DNA from: Skermanella mucosa
GTDB lineage: Bacteria > Pseudomonadota > Alphaproteobacteria > Azospirillales > Azospirillaceae
DNA length: 64,000 nt
Assembly (NCBI RefSeq): GCF_016765655.2
Contig: NZ_CP086106.1
Span: 1,794,501-1,858,500 of the forward strand
Reading direction: 5' to 3'
A program made the position numbers and the translations under genes. A model generated the notes under the pieces. That model saw only the letters and a program-made list of their open reading frames with translations, made no database searches and had not been told where the DNA came from. Position 1 is the first letter of the stretch, and the number at the start of each line of letters is the position of its first letter. Positions 8,225 to 17,459 of the stretch are shown here, one piece after another.

Positions 8225-9439
8225 TTAAGCGCCGGTTAGCGTCCGCTCGGCGTCGCGGCGGCGCCGGTCCTCCCGGACGCCGTCCAGCAGGCCGACCAGC
8301 CTGTCGCCCATCGCGCCGAGATGGTAGCCGTCGAGAACGGCCGCGTAGGCTCGTTCCGTCATGGCGCGGCGCAGGTCGCCGTCCAGGATCAGGGTCCCCA
8401 TCCGCCGCATGTAGCCGGGGAGGTCGGACGCCAGCATGCCGCTCTCGCCGTCGCGGAGGATATGCGCCGCCTCGCCGACGGGGGTGCCGAGCACGGCCAC
8501 CTTCATGGCCATGTATTCGAACATCTTGGTCGGGCTCTTGCAGTGGTTGAACGGGTTGTCGGCCAGGGGCAGCAGGCCGATGTCGCACCGGGCCAGCAGG
8601 GCGGGCGCCTCCGTCGGGGCGATGCGTTCCCGGAAGACCAAGTTCGGCAGGTCGCCCAGCCGGGCGGCCAGGGTGGCCTTGAACTCCGGCCAGAAATCGC
8701 CGAAGCCGATGATGGTCAGCCGGGCGAGATCGCGGATCGACGGCGGCAGCGCCGCGAAGGCGTCGACCGCCATGGTCACGTCGTCGACGATCTGCGGCCC
8801 CCAGATGTCGCCCAGCCAGATCAGTTCGACGGGATCGCCAGGCCCGCGCCCGGACCCTTCGCGCAGGCCGGCGTCGAACATCGACAGGTCCGTACCGGTC
8901 GGGACCAGTTCGCACCGCTCGTTGAACTGGCGGATGATCTCAACGAGCCGGCGGCTGGCGCAGACGCACAGGTCGGAGTTCTTGGCCATTTCCTTCGTTG
9001 CCGGGATCGGCCCGATGTTGGGCATGAGCCGCGTTATTCGAGGCAAGAAGGTCGAGTGGAAATCGAAATCGTCGTAGTCCAGGACGACCGGATTGCCGTT
9101 CGCGCCGGCGGCGAGCGCCACCGCGAGGCTGTGGTACGACACCTTCTGCATGTACAGGATTGCCGTCGGGTTCAGCATGAGGATGTCGGCCGCGAGGGCG
9201 ACCAGCCGCAGCTTCTCCTGCTCGTCCATGCGATAGGCGGCGGAGCCCTGTCCCGACGCGCCGAGATGGTCGAAGAAGGACAGCACCTCGGCGTTCAGGC
9301 CGCGTTCCCGGCACGCCTTGGCGAAGGTGTAGGCGCGGATCCGGCTCGGCGCCAGGGTATAGCCGTCGGCCGCGACGAAGATGACGTCGGCTCGGTGGAA
9401 TGCCTTGATCTGCGCCTGGGAGAAGCTGACTTCCTGCAC
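8225..9439 (-). CDS. Glycosyltransferase, GT-B fold (group 1/GT4-like)
   Basis: A 404-aa protein that transfers a sugar from a nucleotide donor to a growing glycan. The N-terminal half contains [17 protein letters not shown], typical of acceptor-side GT-B domains. The C-terminal half contains [18 protein letters not shown], a Rossmann strand LTIIGFGDF, and the donor-binding end [21 protein letters not shown] followed by [16 protein letters not shown], the E-x7-E-like region of GT4 enzymes. There is no signal or membrane segment, so it acts at the cytosolic face. It is the first gene of a minus-strand pair with the CDP-paratose-epimerase-like gene. A 147-bp spacer separates it from the divergent second SDR. 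Confidence 0.85.
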   Translation of the reverse strand: MQEVSFSQAQIKAFHRADVIFVAADGYTLAPSRIRAYTFAKACRERGLNAEVLSFFDHLGASGQGSAAYRMDEQEKLRLVALAADILMLNPTAILYMQKVSYHSLAVALAAGANGNPVVLDYDDFDFHSTFLPRITRLMPNIGPIPATKEMAKNSDLCVCASRRLVEIIRQFNERCELVPTGTDLSMFDAGLREGSGRGPGDPVELIWLGDIWGPQIVDDVTMAVDAFAALPPSIRDLARLTIIGFGDFWPEFKATLAARLGDLPNLVFRERIAPTEAPALLARCDIGLLPLADNPFNHCKSPTKMFEYMAMKVAVLGTPVGEAAHILRDGESGMLASDLPGYMRRMGTLILDGDLRRAMTERAYAAVLDGYHLGAMGDRLVGLLDGVREDRRRRDAERTLTGA

Positions 9440-9586
9440 GTCGGGCCATCCGCGGTCGGTCTATGACGATGGCCCTAGCTTTCGGGTAATCAGTTAAGAT
9501 GACATTAGCTGAATTGCCTATTTCCGGCTTGACCTGAACGCGCAGTTGCGGCTTCCTGGGCCGGTCGAATTACCTCCGGTGGAGAG

Positions 9587-10648
9587 ATGCGTATTCTGGT
9601 GACGGGTGGGGCCGGGTTCGTGGGGTCGAACCTCGCTTCCTTCTTCAAGCGGGACATGCCCGATGCCGATGTCGTGGCGCTCGACAATCTGCGCCGCCGC
9701 GGCAGCGAGCTGGCGCTTCCCCGGCTGAGGGCGGCCGGGGTCGAGTTCAGGCACGGCGACGTCCGCAATCCCGAGGATCTGGCCGAGGCCGGCGATTTCG
9801 ACCTGATGCTGGAATGCTCGGCCGAGCCGTCGGTCCATGCGGGCTACGGCGCTTCGCCGGCCTATGTCGTCAACACGAACCTGGTGGGCACGGTCAACTG
9901 CCTGGAGGCGGTGCGCCGGTGCGGGGCCGCGCTGGTCTTCCTGTCCACCAGCAGGGTCTATCCGATCGCCGGGCTCCGGGGCCTGCCGCTTCAGGCGGTC
10001 GGCAAGCGGCTCGCGCCGGTCGCCGGGGCGGCGGGACCGGGCTGGTCGGAAGCCGGCATAACCACCGCCTTCCCGATGGCCGGCAGCCGGTCGATCTACG
10101 GAGCGACCAAGCTGGCGTCCGAGCTCCTGATCGAGGAGTACGGGGCGATGTACGGGCTGCGCGCGGTGGTCGACCGGTGCGGCGTGCTGACGGGTCCGTG
10201 GCAGATGGGCAAGGTGGACCAGGGCTTCATGGTGCTGTGGGCGGCCCGGCACCTGTTCGGCGGGGAGCTGGCCTACATGGGCTTCGGCGGGACCGGTGCG
10301 CAGGTGCGGGATATCCTGCACGTCGCCGACCTGTACGACCTGATCCGGCTGCAGGTGGACCGGATCGGCGAGCATGCCGGGCGGACCTACAATGTCGGGG
10401 GCGGGGCGGGGACGAGCGTTTCGCTGGCGGAACTGACGGACCTGTGCGTGCGCCGCTGCCAGCGCGTCGTCGAGATCGGCCGCGATCCGGAAACCCGCGC
10501 GGCCGACATCCCCTACTACGTCACGGACAATGCCGAGGTGACCGCCGCGACCGGCTGGAAGCCGACCCGCGGGGTGGAGGCGATCGTCGACGATATCTTC
10601 GGCTGGCTGGAGGCCCACAGCGCCGAGGTCCAGCCCATCCTGCGCTGA
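9587..10648 (+). CDS. NAD-dependent epimerase/dehydratase (second nucleotide-sugar SDR)
   Basis: A 353-aa extended SDR with a canonical VTGGAGFVGSNLASFF nucleotide loop, VVALDNLRRRGSE (NAD-selecting aspartate) and a complete YGATKLASELLIEEYG catalytic YxxxK. FLSTSRVYPI supplies the serine/threonine. The later VLTGPWQMGKVDQGF and QVRDILHVADL segments are those of CDP-paratose 2-epimerase/UDP-glucose 4-epimerase-like enzymes. Start supported by GGTGGAGAG just upstream. Unlike its divergent neighbour at 7105-8175, it keeps the catalytic tyrosine, so the two SDRs may perform different steps or form a heteromeric pair. A radical SAM gene follows 107 bp downstream. Confidence 0.85.
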   Translation: MRILVTGGAGFVGSNLASFFKRDMPDADVVALDNLRRRGSELALPRLRAAGVEFRHGDVRNPEDLAEAGDFDLMLECSAEPSVHAGYGASPAYVVNTNLVGTVNCLEAVRRCGAALVFLSTSRVYPIAGLRGLPLQAVGKRLAPVAGAAGPGWSEAGITTAFPMAGSRSIYGATKLASELLIEEYGAMYGLRAVVDRCGVLTGPWQMGKVDQGFMVLWAARHLFGGELAYMGFGGTGAQVRDILHVADLYDLIRLQVDRIGEHAGRTYNVGGGAGTSVSLAELTDLCVRRCQRVVEIGRDPETRAADIPYYVTDNAEVTAATGWKPTRGVEAIVDDIFGWLEAHSAEVQPILR

Positions 10649-10755
10649 ACCCGCTTGCAGCGCATTCGAGGCGTATTTAACCTTTCGTTATTCGTTACCT
10701 CCTACTTTTGGTCGATCCGGCATAGCGACCCATTGCCGCAGGAGGAGAAGCCCCC

Positions 10756-12102
10756 ATGAAGGTCCTTTTCAGCAATCCGCCCTGGTGGCTGGAGCAGGTC
10801 ACGGTCAGCCAGAACGGGACTTCCCGCGACATGTGCCTCGCGGGCATCCGCGCCGGGTCGCGCTGGCCGCACACGATCCACACCTATTCGACGCCGGACA
10901 ATTTCGTCTTCGGCGGCTACCTGCCGTATCCGTTCTTCATGGGCTACGCCTCCACCTATGCCGCGCGGGCGACCGGGGCGGAGGTGGCGATGCGGGACAG
11001 CCTGGCGCTCCGCGAGAGCTATGCCAGCTATTTCAACCATCTGCGCGAAGCCGGCTACCGCTACATCTTCATCGAATCGGCCTCGCCGAGCTGGGACCAT
11101 GACGGCCAGATCATCTTCGCGATCAAGAAGGTGGTGCCGGAGGCCCGGATCGTCGTGACCGGCCCGATCTCCTCCAAGGGCAAGGAGATCATGGAGAATT
11201 TCCCGGTCCATGCGGTGATCAAGGGCGAGTACGAGAAGGGATCGGTGAGGGTCCTCGAAGGGGAGGAGGGCGTGATCGAGCACGACCTGCTGACCCTGGA
11301 GGAGATGAACAACGCCCCGTTCCCCTATTACGACGAGGTGATCGCCCACCGCTACTGGGACGACAACCCGCGCGGCCAGACGGCGCCCCACGCCCAGGTC
11401 TGGTCGAGCCGGGGCTGCCCCTTCAAGTGCATCTTCTGCGTCTGGCCGGCCACCATGACCGGCAACGATCCGGACGGTACCGCCAAGCGCACGGTGCGCC
11501 ACTATTCGCCCGACTACATGGAGGCCTTCCTGTCCGAGCTGGTCGGCAAGTACGGCTACAGCTCGATCTATTTCGACGACGACACCTTCAACATCGGCAA
11601 CGCCCACGTGCTGAAGATGTCGGAGGTCATGACAAGGATCGGCCTGCCCTGGTCGGCCATGTGCCGGGCCGACACCTCGCGTATGGAAAGCTGGAAGGTG
11701 ATGCGGGATTCCGGCTGCTACGGGGTCAAGCTGGGTTTCGAATCCGGCAACCAGTGGGTCGTGGACAATATCGTCAACAAGCACCTGGACCTGGAATACG
11801 CGACCAAGGTGGTCCACGAGATCAAGCGGCTGGGCATGACCTGCCACGGCACCTTCACCTACGGCCTGCCGGGCGAGACCAAGGAGCAGATGCTGGACAC
11901 CAAGCGGTTCCTCGCCTCGCTGCCGCTCGACACCTGGCAGGAGTCCGGCTGCGCCGCGATCGAGGGCACGCCCCTGTCCAACCTGGAGGAGGAGAAGGTC
12001 CAGAAGGTCTTCCCCGGCGCCGTCGCCGACGACAACTACGTGGTCGAGGCGGACGGCGCCAAGAAATGGCGCGAGCTGGCGTACAGTCTGGCGAACTCCT
12101 GA
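10756..12102 (+). CDS. B12-binding-type radical SAM protein
   Basis: A 448-aa protein of the cobalamin-binding/radical SAM class. Residues 1-190 form the B12-like Rossmann region (opening MKVLFSNPPWWLEQ, then FIESASPSWDHDG). Residues about 215-400 are the radical SAM barrel with the cluster motif SSRGCPFKCIFCVWPA (CxxxCxxC), then YFDDDTFNIG and the GVKLGFESGN stretch typical of the SAM-binding strands. The DxHxxG cobalamin-ligand motif is not evident, so B12 may be bound base-off or not at all. Ribosome site AGGAGGAG lies upstream. Position beside two nucleotide-sugar SDRs and a glycosyltransferase suggests modification of a sugar or lipid in surface-glycan synthesis; the reaction is unknown. 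Confidence 0.88.
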   Translation: MKVLFSNPPWWLEQVTVSQNGTSRDMCLAGIRAGSRWPHTIHTYSTPDNFVFGGYLPYPFFMGYASTYAARATGAEVAMRDSLALRESYASYFNHLREAGYRYIFIESASPSWDHDGQIIFAIKKVVPEARIVVTGPISSKGKEIMENFPVHAVIKGEYEKGSVRVLEGEEGVIEHDLLTLEEMNNAPFPYYDEVIAHRYWDDNPRGQTAPHAQVWSSRGCPFKCIFCVWPATMTGNDPDGTAKRTVRHYSPDYMEAFLSELVGKYGYSSIYFDDDTFNIGNAHVLKMSEVMTRIGLPWSAMCRADTSRMESWKVMRDSGCYGVKLGFESGNQWVVDNIVNKHLDLEYATKVVHEIKRLGMTCHGTFTYGLPGETKEQMLDTKRFLASLPLDTWQESGCAAIEGTPLSNLEEEKVQKVFPGAVADDNYVVEADGAKKWRELAYSLANS

Positions 12103-12226
12103 GCCGGGCGGGAAGGGACGCGGAAAAGCCGGGAATGGGGCCAGCGACCTCGAGTCGCTTTCGCCGGGCGATCGTTTCCGCTAGGTATGCGCGTCCCTTC
12201 CGGTTTCCAGGCCCTCGTCATCCGCC

Positions 12227-13366
12227 ATGCCAAACGGCCCTCTCTCGCTCTACCGCTCCCGCCGGGGTACCGGCACCCTGAAGGCCGATGCCGCGCAGGA
12301 ATACGCGGCCCAGAGGCTCCAGTCGCTGTACCAGGGCCTGAAGGACTACAAGCCCGCCATGGGCAAGGTCGGCTGGCGCGCTCGGTTCGGGCTGACGCGC
12401 CGGCCCGACCCGGCTCCGCAGGGGCTTTACATTTACGGCGACGTCGGCCGCGGCAAGTCCATGCTGATGGATCTGTTCTTCGAGACGGCGCCGGTGGAGC
12501 GGAAGCGCCGGGTCCATTTCCACGCCTTCATGATCGAGGTGCACGACCGCATGCACCGGCAGCGCCAGGCCTCGAAGGAGGAGGGCGGCTCCAACGGCAA
12601 GAGCGTGGACGAGACGATCCCCGACTTGGCGAAGGCGCTCGCCGACGAGGCGTGGCTGCTGTGCTTCGACGAGTTCCACGTCACCGACATCGCCGACGCC
12701 ATGATCCTGGGGCGGCTGTTCACGGCGCTGTTCGACCTGGGCGTCGTGGTCGTGGCGACGTCGAACTGGCCGCCGGACGACCTCTACAAGGACGGGCTCC
12801 AGCGCGACCTGTTCCTGCCGTTCATCCGGCTTCTCAAGGAGAAGGTGGACATCGTCGAGCTCACGGGCCCGACCGACTACCGGCGGGACCGGTTCAAGGG
12901 CGCCAAGGTCTATTACTGCCCCCAGGGCCCGGCGACCGACCGGGCGCTGGCGGAGCTGTTCGACAGCCTGACCGAGGGCGCCGTCGCGGCCCATTGCAGC
13001 CTGACCACCCAGGGACGCAAGGTGGATGTCCCGAAGGCGGCCAAGGGCATCGCCTTCTTCAGCTTCCACGAGCTGTGCGCCCGGCCGCTCGGGTCGGCCG
13101 ATTATCTCGCGATCGCGACCCATTTCCACACCGTCATCATCGACCGGGTGCCGAAAATGAAGGAGGCGCAGCGGAACGAGGCCAAGCGCTTCATGACGCT
13201 GATCGACGCCCTGTACGAGCACAAGGTCAAGACCATCATCGCCGCCGCCGGCCCGCCGGAAAGCCTGTACGGCGAGGGCACCCACGCCTTCGAGTTCCAG
13301 CGCACCGTCAGCCGCCTGATGGAGATGCAGGCGGAGGATTACCTGGCGCTGGACCACCTGACCTGA
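12227..13366 (+). CDS. zapE: Cell division AFG1-like ATPase ZapE
   Basis: A 379-aa AAA+-type P-loop ATPase. Walker A is YIYGDVGRGKSMLMD, Walker B LLCFDEFHVTDIADAMIL, and sensor-1 is VATSNWPPDDLY; all three are diagnostic of AFG1/ZapE. In Escherichia coli ZapE associates with the Z ring and affects division under low oxygen; the mitochondrial relative aids turnover of respiratory subunits. Length is normal. The C-terminal region (ELCARPLGSADYLAIA, then IIDRVP) is complete. The gene stands alone, 124 bp after the radical SAM gene. Confidence 0.95.
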   Translation: MPNGPLSLYRSRRGTGTLKADAAQEYAAQRLQSLYQGLKDYKPAMGKVGWRARFGLTRRPDPAPQGLYIYGDVGRGKSMLMDLFFETAPVERKRRVHFHAFMIEVHDRMHRQRQASKEEGGSNGKSVDETIPDLAKALADEAWLLCFDEFHVTDIADAMILGRLFTALFDLGVVVVATSNWPPDDLYKDGLQRDLFLPFIRLLKEKVDIVELTGPTDYRRDRFKGAKVYYCPQGPATDRALAELFDSLTEGAVAAHCSLTTQGRKVDVPKAAKGIAFFSFHELCARPLGSADYLAIATHFHTVIIDRVPKMKEAQRNEAKRFMTLIDALYEHKVKTIIAAAGPPESLYGEGTHAFEFQRTVSRLMEMQAEDYLALDHLT

Positions 13367-13574
13367 TTGTTTCGGACTCCAATGGGCGGGTATCGTGTCC
13401 TTGTCTTACGAGGCAAGACCAGCACGGCCCGGATGCCCTGGAAACTTCGCAACCGCCGGCCTGACGGCGTCGATGTTGCCGACGTTCGGCATCGGCAAGG
13501 ATCACCCTGTGGCGGGAGATTTACCGTGATCGCCCCTCCTGTATAAGGAACGGGAAAAGCGGGAAGGCACCGAC

Positions 13575-13603
13575 TTGGAGATTTTCACCTGCGCGACTAT
13601 AGT
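13575..13603 (+). promoter_or_regulatory. Candidate sigma-70-type promoter of the PIN toxin locus
   Basis: TTGGAG at 13575-13580 and TATAGT at 13598-13603 are separated by 17 bases, the ideal spacing. They lie 15-35 bp upstream of the first possible start codons of the antitoxin-like gene. Visual match only. Confidence 0.45.
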
Positions 13604-13617
13604 AAGGATGGGTCCAC

Positions 13618-13920
13618 TTGCATGATGACCGCGCCATGAACCTGCCCGACACCACTCCAGTGACGATCGACACCAGTGTCGAGAACATCCGGGATGCCGT
13701 TATCCGGGCGGGTTTCCGGCCCGGCAGGCGCGTCCGGGTGTCAGTGGCGTACGCCGACACGAACGAGGTGCGGGAAGTTGAGAACAGGCGCCTTTCCGCG
13801 ATTCTCGACAAGCACCCGCTTCCTCCGGAATTCCGGGACTTGACAGAGGAGCGGGCGGCGGAGATAGCGGACGAAGCAGTCGCGGAACGTCGAGCGGCCC
13901 GCCGACAGGCGGGTAAATAA
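13618..13920 (+). CDS. Putative antitoxin of a PIN-domain toxin
   Basis: A small acidic/basic protein (100 aa from the TTG at 13618, or 94 aa from the ATG at 13636). The TTG has AAGGA about 9 bases upstream. The ATG has no clear Shine-Dalgarno but gives a more usual leader behind the candidate promoter, so the start is undecided. Residues 20-55 look like a short beta-strand region (RVRVSVAYADTNEV). The C-terminal half is strongly helical and charged (LTEERAAEIADEAVAERRAARRQ), as in many antitoxins that wrap their toxin. It lies 9 bp before a broken PIN-domain gene, the usual antitoxin-toxin arrangement. No exact family was recognised. Confidence 0.65.
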   Translation: MHDDRAMNLPDTTPVTIDTSVENIRDAVIRAGFRPGRRVRVSVAYADTNEVREVENRRLSAILDKHPLPPEFRDLTEERAAEIADEAVAERRAARRQAGK

Positions 13921-13929
13921 CTCCCACCC

Positions 13930-14339
13930 ATGCGCATCGTCATCGACTGCAACGTCCTCGTGTCCGCCGCGTTGACGGATGGCGTGTGCCGATTGGCGAT
14001 TGCCGAGGCGATCGGAAACCACGAGATTTTCCTGAGCGAGGAGATACTCGATGAGTATCGGGAGGTCGCCGACCGACCGAAGTTCCCTCCCCCCCCGTCC
14101 AAAGCCGCATGCATGCGCTGATCGAGAAAGTCGCGGCGCGGGCCTCCGTCGTACCTTTCGATCGTTCGGTCCCGACCCCGGACATCGCCGACGAGGACGA
14201 CGCGGTATACGTGATCGTGGCGATAACGTCGCGTGCCGACGCCATCGTGACGGGCAATACCGCGCATTTCACGGCCCCATCCTATGGCCGGGCGCTTGTC
14301 GTATCCCCCCGCGAGTTTCTCGACATGGCGGGAGCTTAG
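13930..14339 (+). pseudogene. PIN-domain toxin, split by a frameshift in a C8 run
   Basis: Two frames together rebuild one COG1569-like PIN ribonuclease of about 135 aa. The first part (13930-14121) opens MRIVIDCNVLVSAAL, with the metal-binding Asp at residue 5 and EEILDEYREVADRPKF. The second frame resumes near 14097 with VQSRMHALIEK and supplies IADEDDAVYVIVA and ADAIVTGNTAHF, the remaining acidic residues and the TGN end of the PIN fold. The break falls exactly at eight consecutive C residues (14089-14096); one extra C or two fewer would restore the frame. It may be a true null mutation, phase variation by slippage, or a sequencing error. As written, the upstream reading frame stops at 14121 and should give a 63-aa inactive product. 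Confidence 0.8.
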
Positions 14340-14402
14340 AGTCGGCGTCCACCCAAGGTTTACCTAGGTCCGGACTTTCGGGTCTCGATAGCCGCCGCCC
14401 GG

Positions 14403-17393
14403 TCACTGCCCCCGATCGACCGTCTGCGTCGTCGTCGGCCGCTCCATCAAGGGCTGGATCACGGATGCCAGGGACTTCAGCAGCTGCGAGGGCAGGGCGC
14501 TGGTGAACTTGTAGCGGGCGGCTTCCGGTCCGGCGACGTGGGCGGTGATGGTGCCGAAGAAACGGTCGCCGATGAAGAACACGAAGGTCGCGGTTCGGGC
14601 CATGACCCGGTCGGCGTAGCGGTGGTCGCCGGTTCCGGTCTTGCCGCCGATGGGGAGCACCTGGCCGTCCGGGGCGGTGAAGGCGCCGCGCACGCGGCGC
14701 GCCGTGCCGTTCTCCACCACGTCCTGCAGGGCGCGGCGGACGGTCGCCGTGATCTCCGGTGCCAGCACCCGCTCGCCGGGTTTCTGGTCGAAGCCGAGGA
14801 CTGCCTCATAAGGCGTTCCGGTCGCGAAATGAAGGCGTTCGACCCGCAGCGTCGGCACCCGGATGCCGTCGGACACGATGATTCCCATCAGGTCGGCCAG
14901 CGCGCCGGGACGGTCGGCCGAGCTGCCGATCGCGGTCGCGTAGGAGGGCGTCAGGCTGTCGAACGGATAGCCCAGCCGCTTCCAGGACTTGTGGATGCGC
15001 TGGAACGCCTCGGCTTCGAGCAGGATGCGGATGCGGGTGTCCTGGGCGTGCTTGCGGCTGGTCTTGAACAGCCAGGCATAGGTCTCCTGCCGCTCGTCGG
15101 CGCTGGCCTGGAGCACTTCGCTGCGCTTCGCCTCGGGGTGCTGCTGCAGATGCTCCACCAGCCAGAGCTGGAGCGGGTGGACACCGGTGATATAGCCCCG
15201 GTCGGCCAGGATCCACTTGTCCTTGGCATATTTGTCGAACAGCCGTTCCACCACCTGGTCGGTCAGCTCGCTCTTGGGCAGGCGGTCACGCATGAAGCGG
15301 GTGAACTCGGCGAGGCTGGCCTTGGGGCGTACCGACAGGAAGGCGGTCGCGAGGCGGTGGGGAACGGGACGCACCCGGGTCGCCAGGAGCGCCAGCGCCT
15401 CGTCCGGCGTCTTGCCGCGATAGTCCGTATAGAACCGGTTGAGGAAATGGCTGCCTTCCTTGTCGGCGAACTGCTCCAGGTAGGCTTGGCGCGCCGGGTT
15501 GGTCGGATCGGTCAGGAGCGTGCCGCCGGCATCCTCGGCGCCCTCGGCGACATAGTACTGCACGATGTCGCGCATCATGCGGATGAAGGGCAGGTTGATC
15601 GAGCTGCGCAGAGACTCGGTCACGGTCGGGATCGAGCTGTTGTCCTTGTCGTCGAAATTGACGAAGCTGTGGACGCCGCCGCCGGTGAAGAACCGCTCGC
15701 CGGGATTGGCCGAATAGCGCCGCTCCATGGCGGCGGCCAGCAACGTGCCGAGGCTGCGGTCGGCGGCATCCGACAGGTATGTGGAGACCCAGCGCGTCAG
15801 GTTGTCGGTCGCGTCCAGCGACACCGAGCGGAGCTGCTGGCGGGGCAGGTGGCCGTAGCGGCCATGCAGCTCCGAAATGATCTCCAGGTAGGTGATCAGC
15901 GTCCGCAGCTTGGCGGTCGAGCCCAGGTCGAGCTTGGCGCCCTCGTTGATGTCGAGCGGCCGGTCCAGGTTGTCGGCCTGGATGCGGACATAGTTGGCAT
16001 TGGGTCCGCGCTCGTACAGCATGACGCTGTAGATCACCTTGTGCAGGTCGTTCTTGCCGGCGTCCAGCAGGCGGAAGCCCGCCATTCCGAGCGTTTCGAT
16101 GAAGCCGGGCTCGTTCAGCCGGGACAGCACCTCCACCATGCGCTGCTGGGTCGGCCCGTCCAGGCTGGTTTCCGCCGTCAGGTCGTAGCGGTCGAGCTGG
16201 TACAGGCTGGGGACGTTCAGCATGCCGAGCAGCCGGGTCCGGATCGCGTTCGCCGCCTTCTGTTCCACGAACGAAACGGGCGGCGGAAGCGGCGCTTCGT
16301 TCCGGAACCGTAGCTTGATGCCGAGCGCCGCGTCGCGAAGGTCCGCCGAGATCGTGCCTTGGGACGCCAGCAGCCGCAGGTGGCTGTCGGCCAGCTCGTT
16401 CAGCGAGTTGCGGTCCGCGATCAGGTAATGGGTCGGCCGGCGCTGGGCCAGCAACAGGCTCAGCACCTGCTTGTAGACCTCCGCCTGCCGGAGCCGTTCC
16501 AGGCTGTTTCGGGGAGCCTGCTTCAGGATCGCGTTGGCGTCCTTGAAGTCGGTGCCGTACCAGGCCCACAGGCCGTCGCCCAGCCCGTTGACCTCGCCGA
16601 AGCCGAGGCGGGCGGTCAGCGGCGTGGAGTTCAGGTAGTCGACGACGATGCGCCGGCGGGCGAAGGTGGTGTCCTGGCCGTCCAGATAGGCCCGCACGCT
16701 GGCCGAGACCATCTGGCGCAGCTTCTCGGTCGCCCCCGAGGTCTGGCCGTCGGGCGAGTGGCGGTACTTCTCGATCTGGGTCGCCAGCGTGCTGCCGCCG
16801 GGGATGCGCATGCCGGGATTGAGCCACTGGGCCGGCAGCCCCAGGATGGCGAGGGCGAAGCGGTCCCACTCGACCGCGGGGTTCCGCTTCGGGTAGGTCG
16901 GGTCGAGCAACTCCCGGTTCTCGATGAAGAGCAGGGTGCCGACCACCAGGGGCGGCACGGAGTCGAAGTCGTCGTAGACCCGCTCGGGATAGCGGGCCGT
17001 GTAGAGGATCGACCCGTTGCGGTCCTTCAGGGTCAGGCCGGCGCGGGTCTTTTCGCGGAACACGGCGAAGCCGCCGTACTCGACGAAGTCGGCCAGTTCG
17101 GGCGAGGTCCGGGCCTGCTGCTCGATCCGGAAGCCGTTGCCGGTGAGCGCGTCGATCGCCTTCGGAATCTCGGTATAGCCGAGCCGCTCGTTGTAGGGAC
17201 CCTGGGTCGGATACTTGACCAGGGTGCTGGCGCCCGGCTCGACCTGATAAGTCAGCTTCTCGCCGTACTTGGTCAGAACCCCCGCCTGAAGCCAGGAGGT
17301 CCGCATCTCCTGGTAGCCGACCCAGCCGGTGCCCGCGGCCGCCGCGACCAGCACCCCACAGATCAGCCAGCGCTCCCAACCGAAGCGACGCAT
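14403..17393 (-). CDS. Large divergent class A penicillin-binding protein (GT51 + transpeptidase)
   Basis: About 996 aa from the ATG at 17393 (GGGAAGG 9 bases upstream); an in-frame TTG at 17459 would add 22 residues. A single membrane anchor near the N-terminus (WLICGVLVAAAAGTGWVG) places the rest in the periplasm. The GT51 glycosyltransferase part has FIENRELLDP at the position of the catalytic EDxxF motif and a clear GGSTLATQIEKYRHS. The transpeptidase part has all three motifs: STAK (SxxK, about residue 515 counting from the TTG), SSIN (SxN) and GGKTGTGD (KTG). The protein should polymerise and crosslink peptidoglycan. Unusual points are the divergent glycosyltransferase active-site sequence and a long insertion between SxN and KTG rich in helices, giving a protein larger than typical PBP1a/1b. 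The gene stands alone. Confidence 0.88.
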   Translation of the reverse strand: MRRFGWERWLICGVLVAAAAGTGWVGYQEMRTSWLQAGVLTKYGEKLTYQVEPGASTLVKYPTQGPYNERLGYTEIPKAIDALTGNGFRIEQQARTSPELADFVEYGGFAVFREKTRAGLTLKDRNGSILYTARYPERVYDDFDSVPPLVVGTLLFIENRELLDPTYPKRNPAVEWDRFALAILGLPAQWLNPGMRIPGGSTLATQIEKYRHSPDGQTSGATEKLRQMVSASVRAYLDGQDTTFARRRIVVDYLNSTPLTARLGFGEVNGLGDGLWAWYGTDFKDANAILKQAPRNSLERLRQAEVYKQVLSLLLAQRRPTHYLIADRNSLNELADSHLRLLASQGTISADLRDAALGIKLRFRNEAPLPPPVSFVEQKAANAIRTRLLGMLNVPSLYQLDRYDLTAETSLDGPTQQRMVEVLSRLNEPGFIETLGMAGFRLLDAGKNDLHKVIYSVMLYERGPNANYVRIQADNLDRPLDINEGAKLDLGSTAKLRTLITYLEIISELHGRYGHLPRQQLRSVSLDATDNLTRWVSTYLSDAADRSLGTLLAAAMERRYSANPGERFFTGGGVHSFVNFDDKDNSSIPTVTESLRSSINLPFIRMMRDIVQYYVAEGAEDAGGTLLTDPTNPARQAYLEQFADKEGSHFLNRFYTDYRGKTPDEALALLATRVRPVPHRLATAFLSVRPKASLAEFTRFMRDRLPKSELTDQVVERLFDKYAKDKWILADRGYITGVHPLQLWLVEHLQQHPEAKRSEVLQASADERQETYAWLFKTSRKHAQDTRIRILLEAEAFQRIHKSWKRLGYPFDSLTPSYATAIGSSADRPGALADLMGIIVSDGIRVPTLRVERLHFATGTPYEAVLGFDQKPGERVLAPEITATVRRALQDVVENGTARRVRGAFTAPDGQVLPIGGKTGTGDHRYADRVMARTATFVFFIGDRFFGTITAHVAGPEAARYKFTSALPSQLLKSLASVIQPLMERPTTTQTVDRGQ

Positions 17394-17459
17394 CAAGACA
17401 TGCCTTCCCGAAACAATATTGGCACCGGTCCGAAACGATCGCCGGATCGGCTTTATCAA

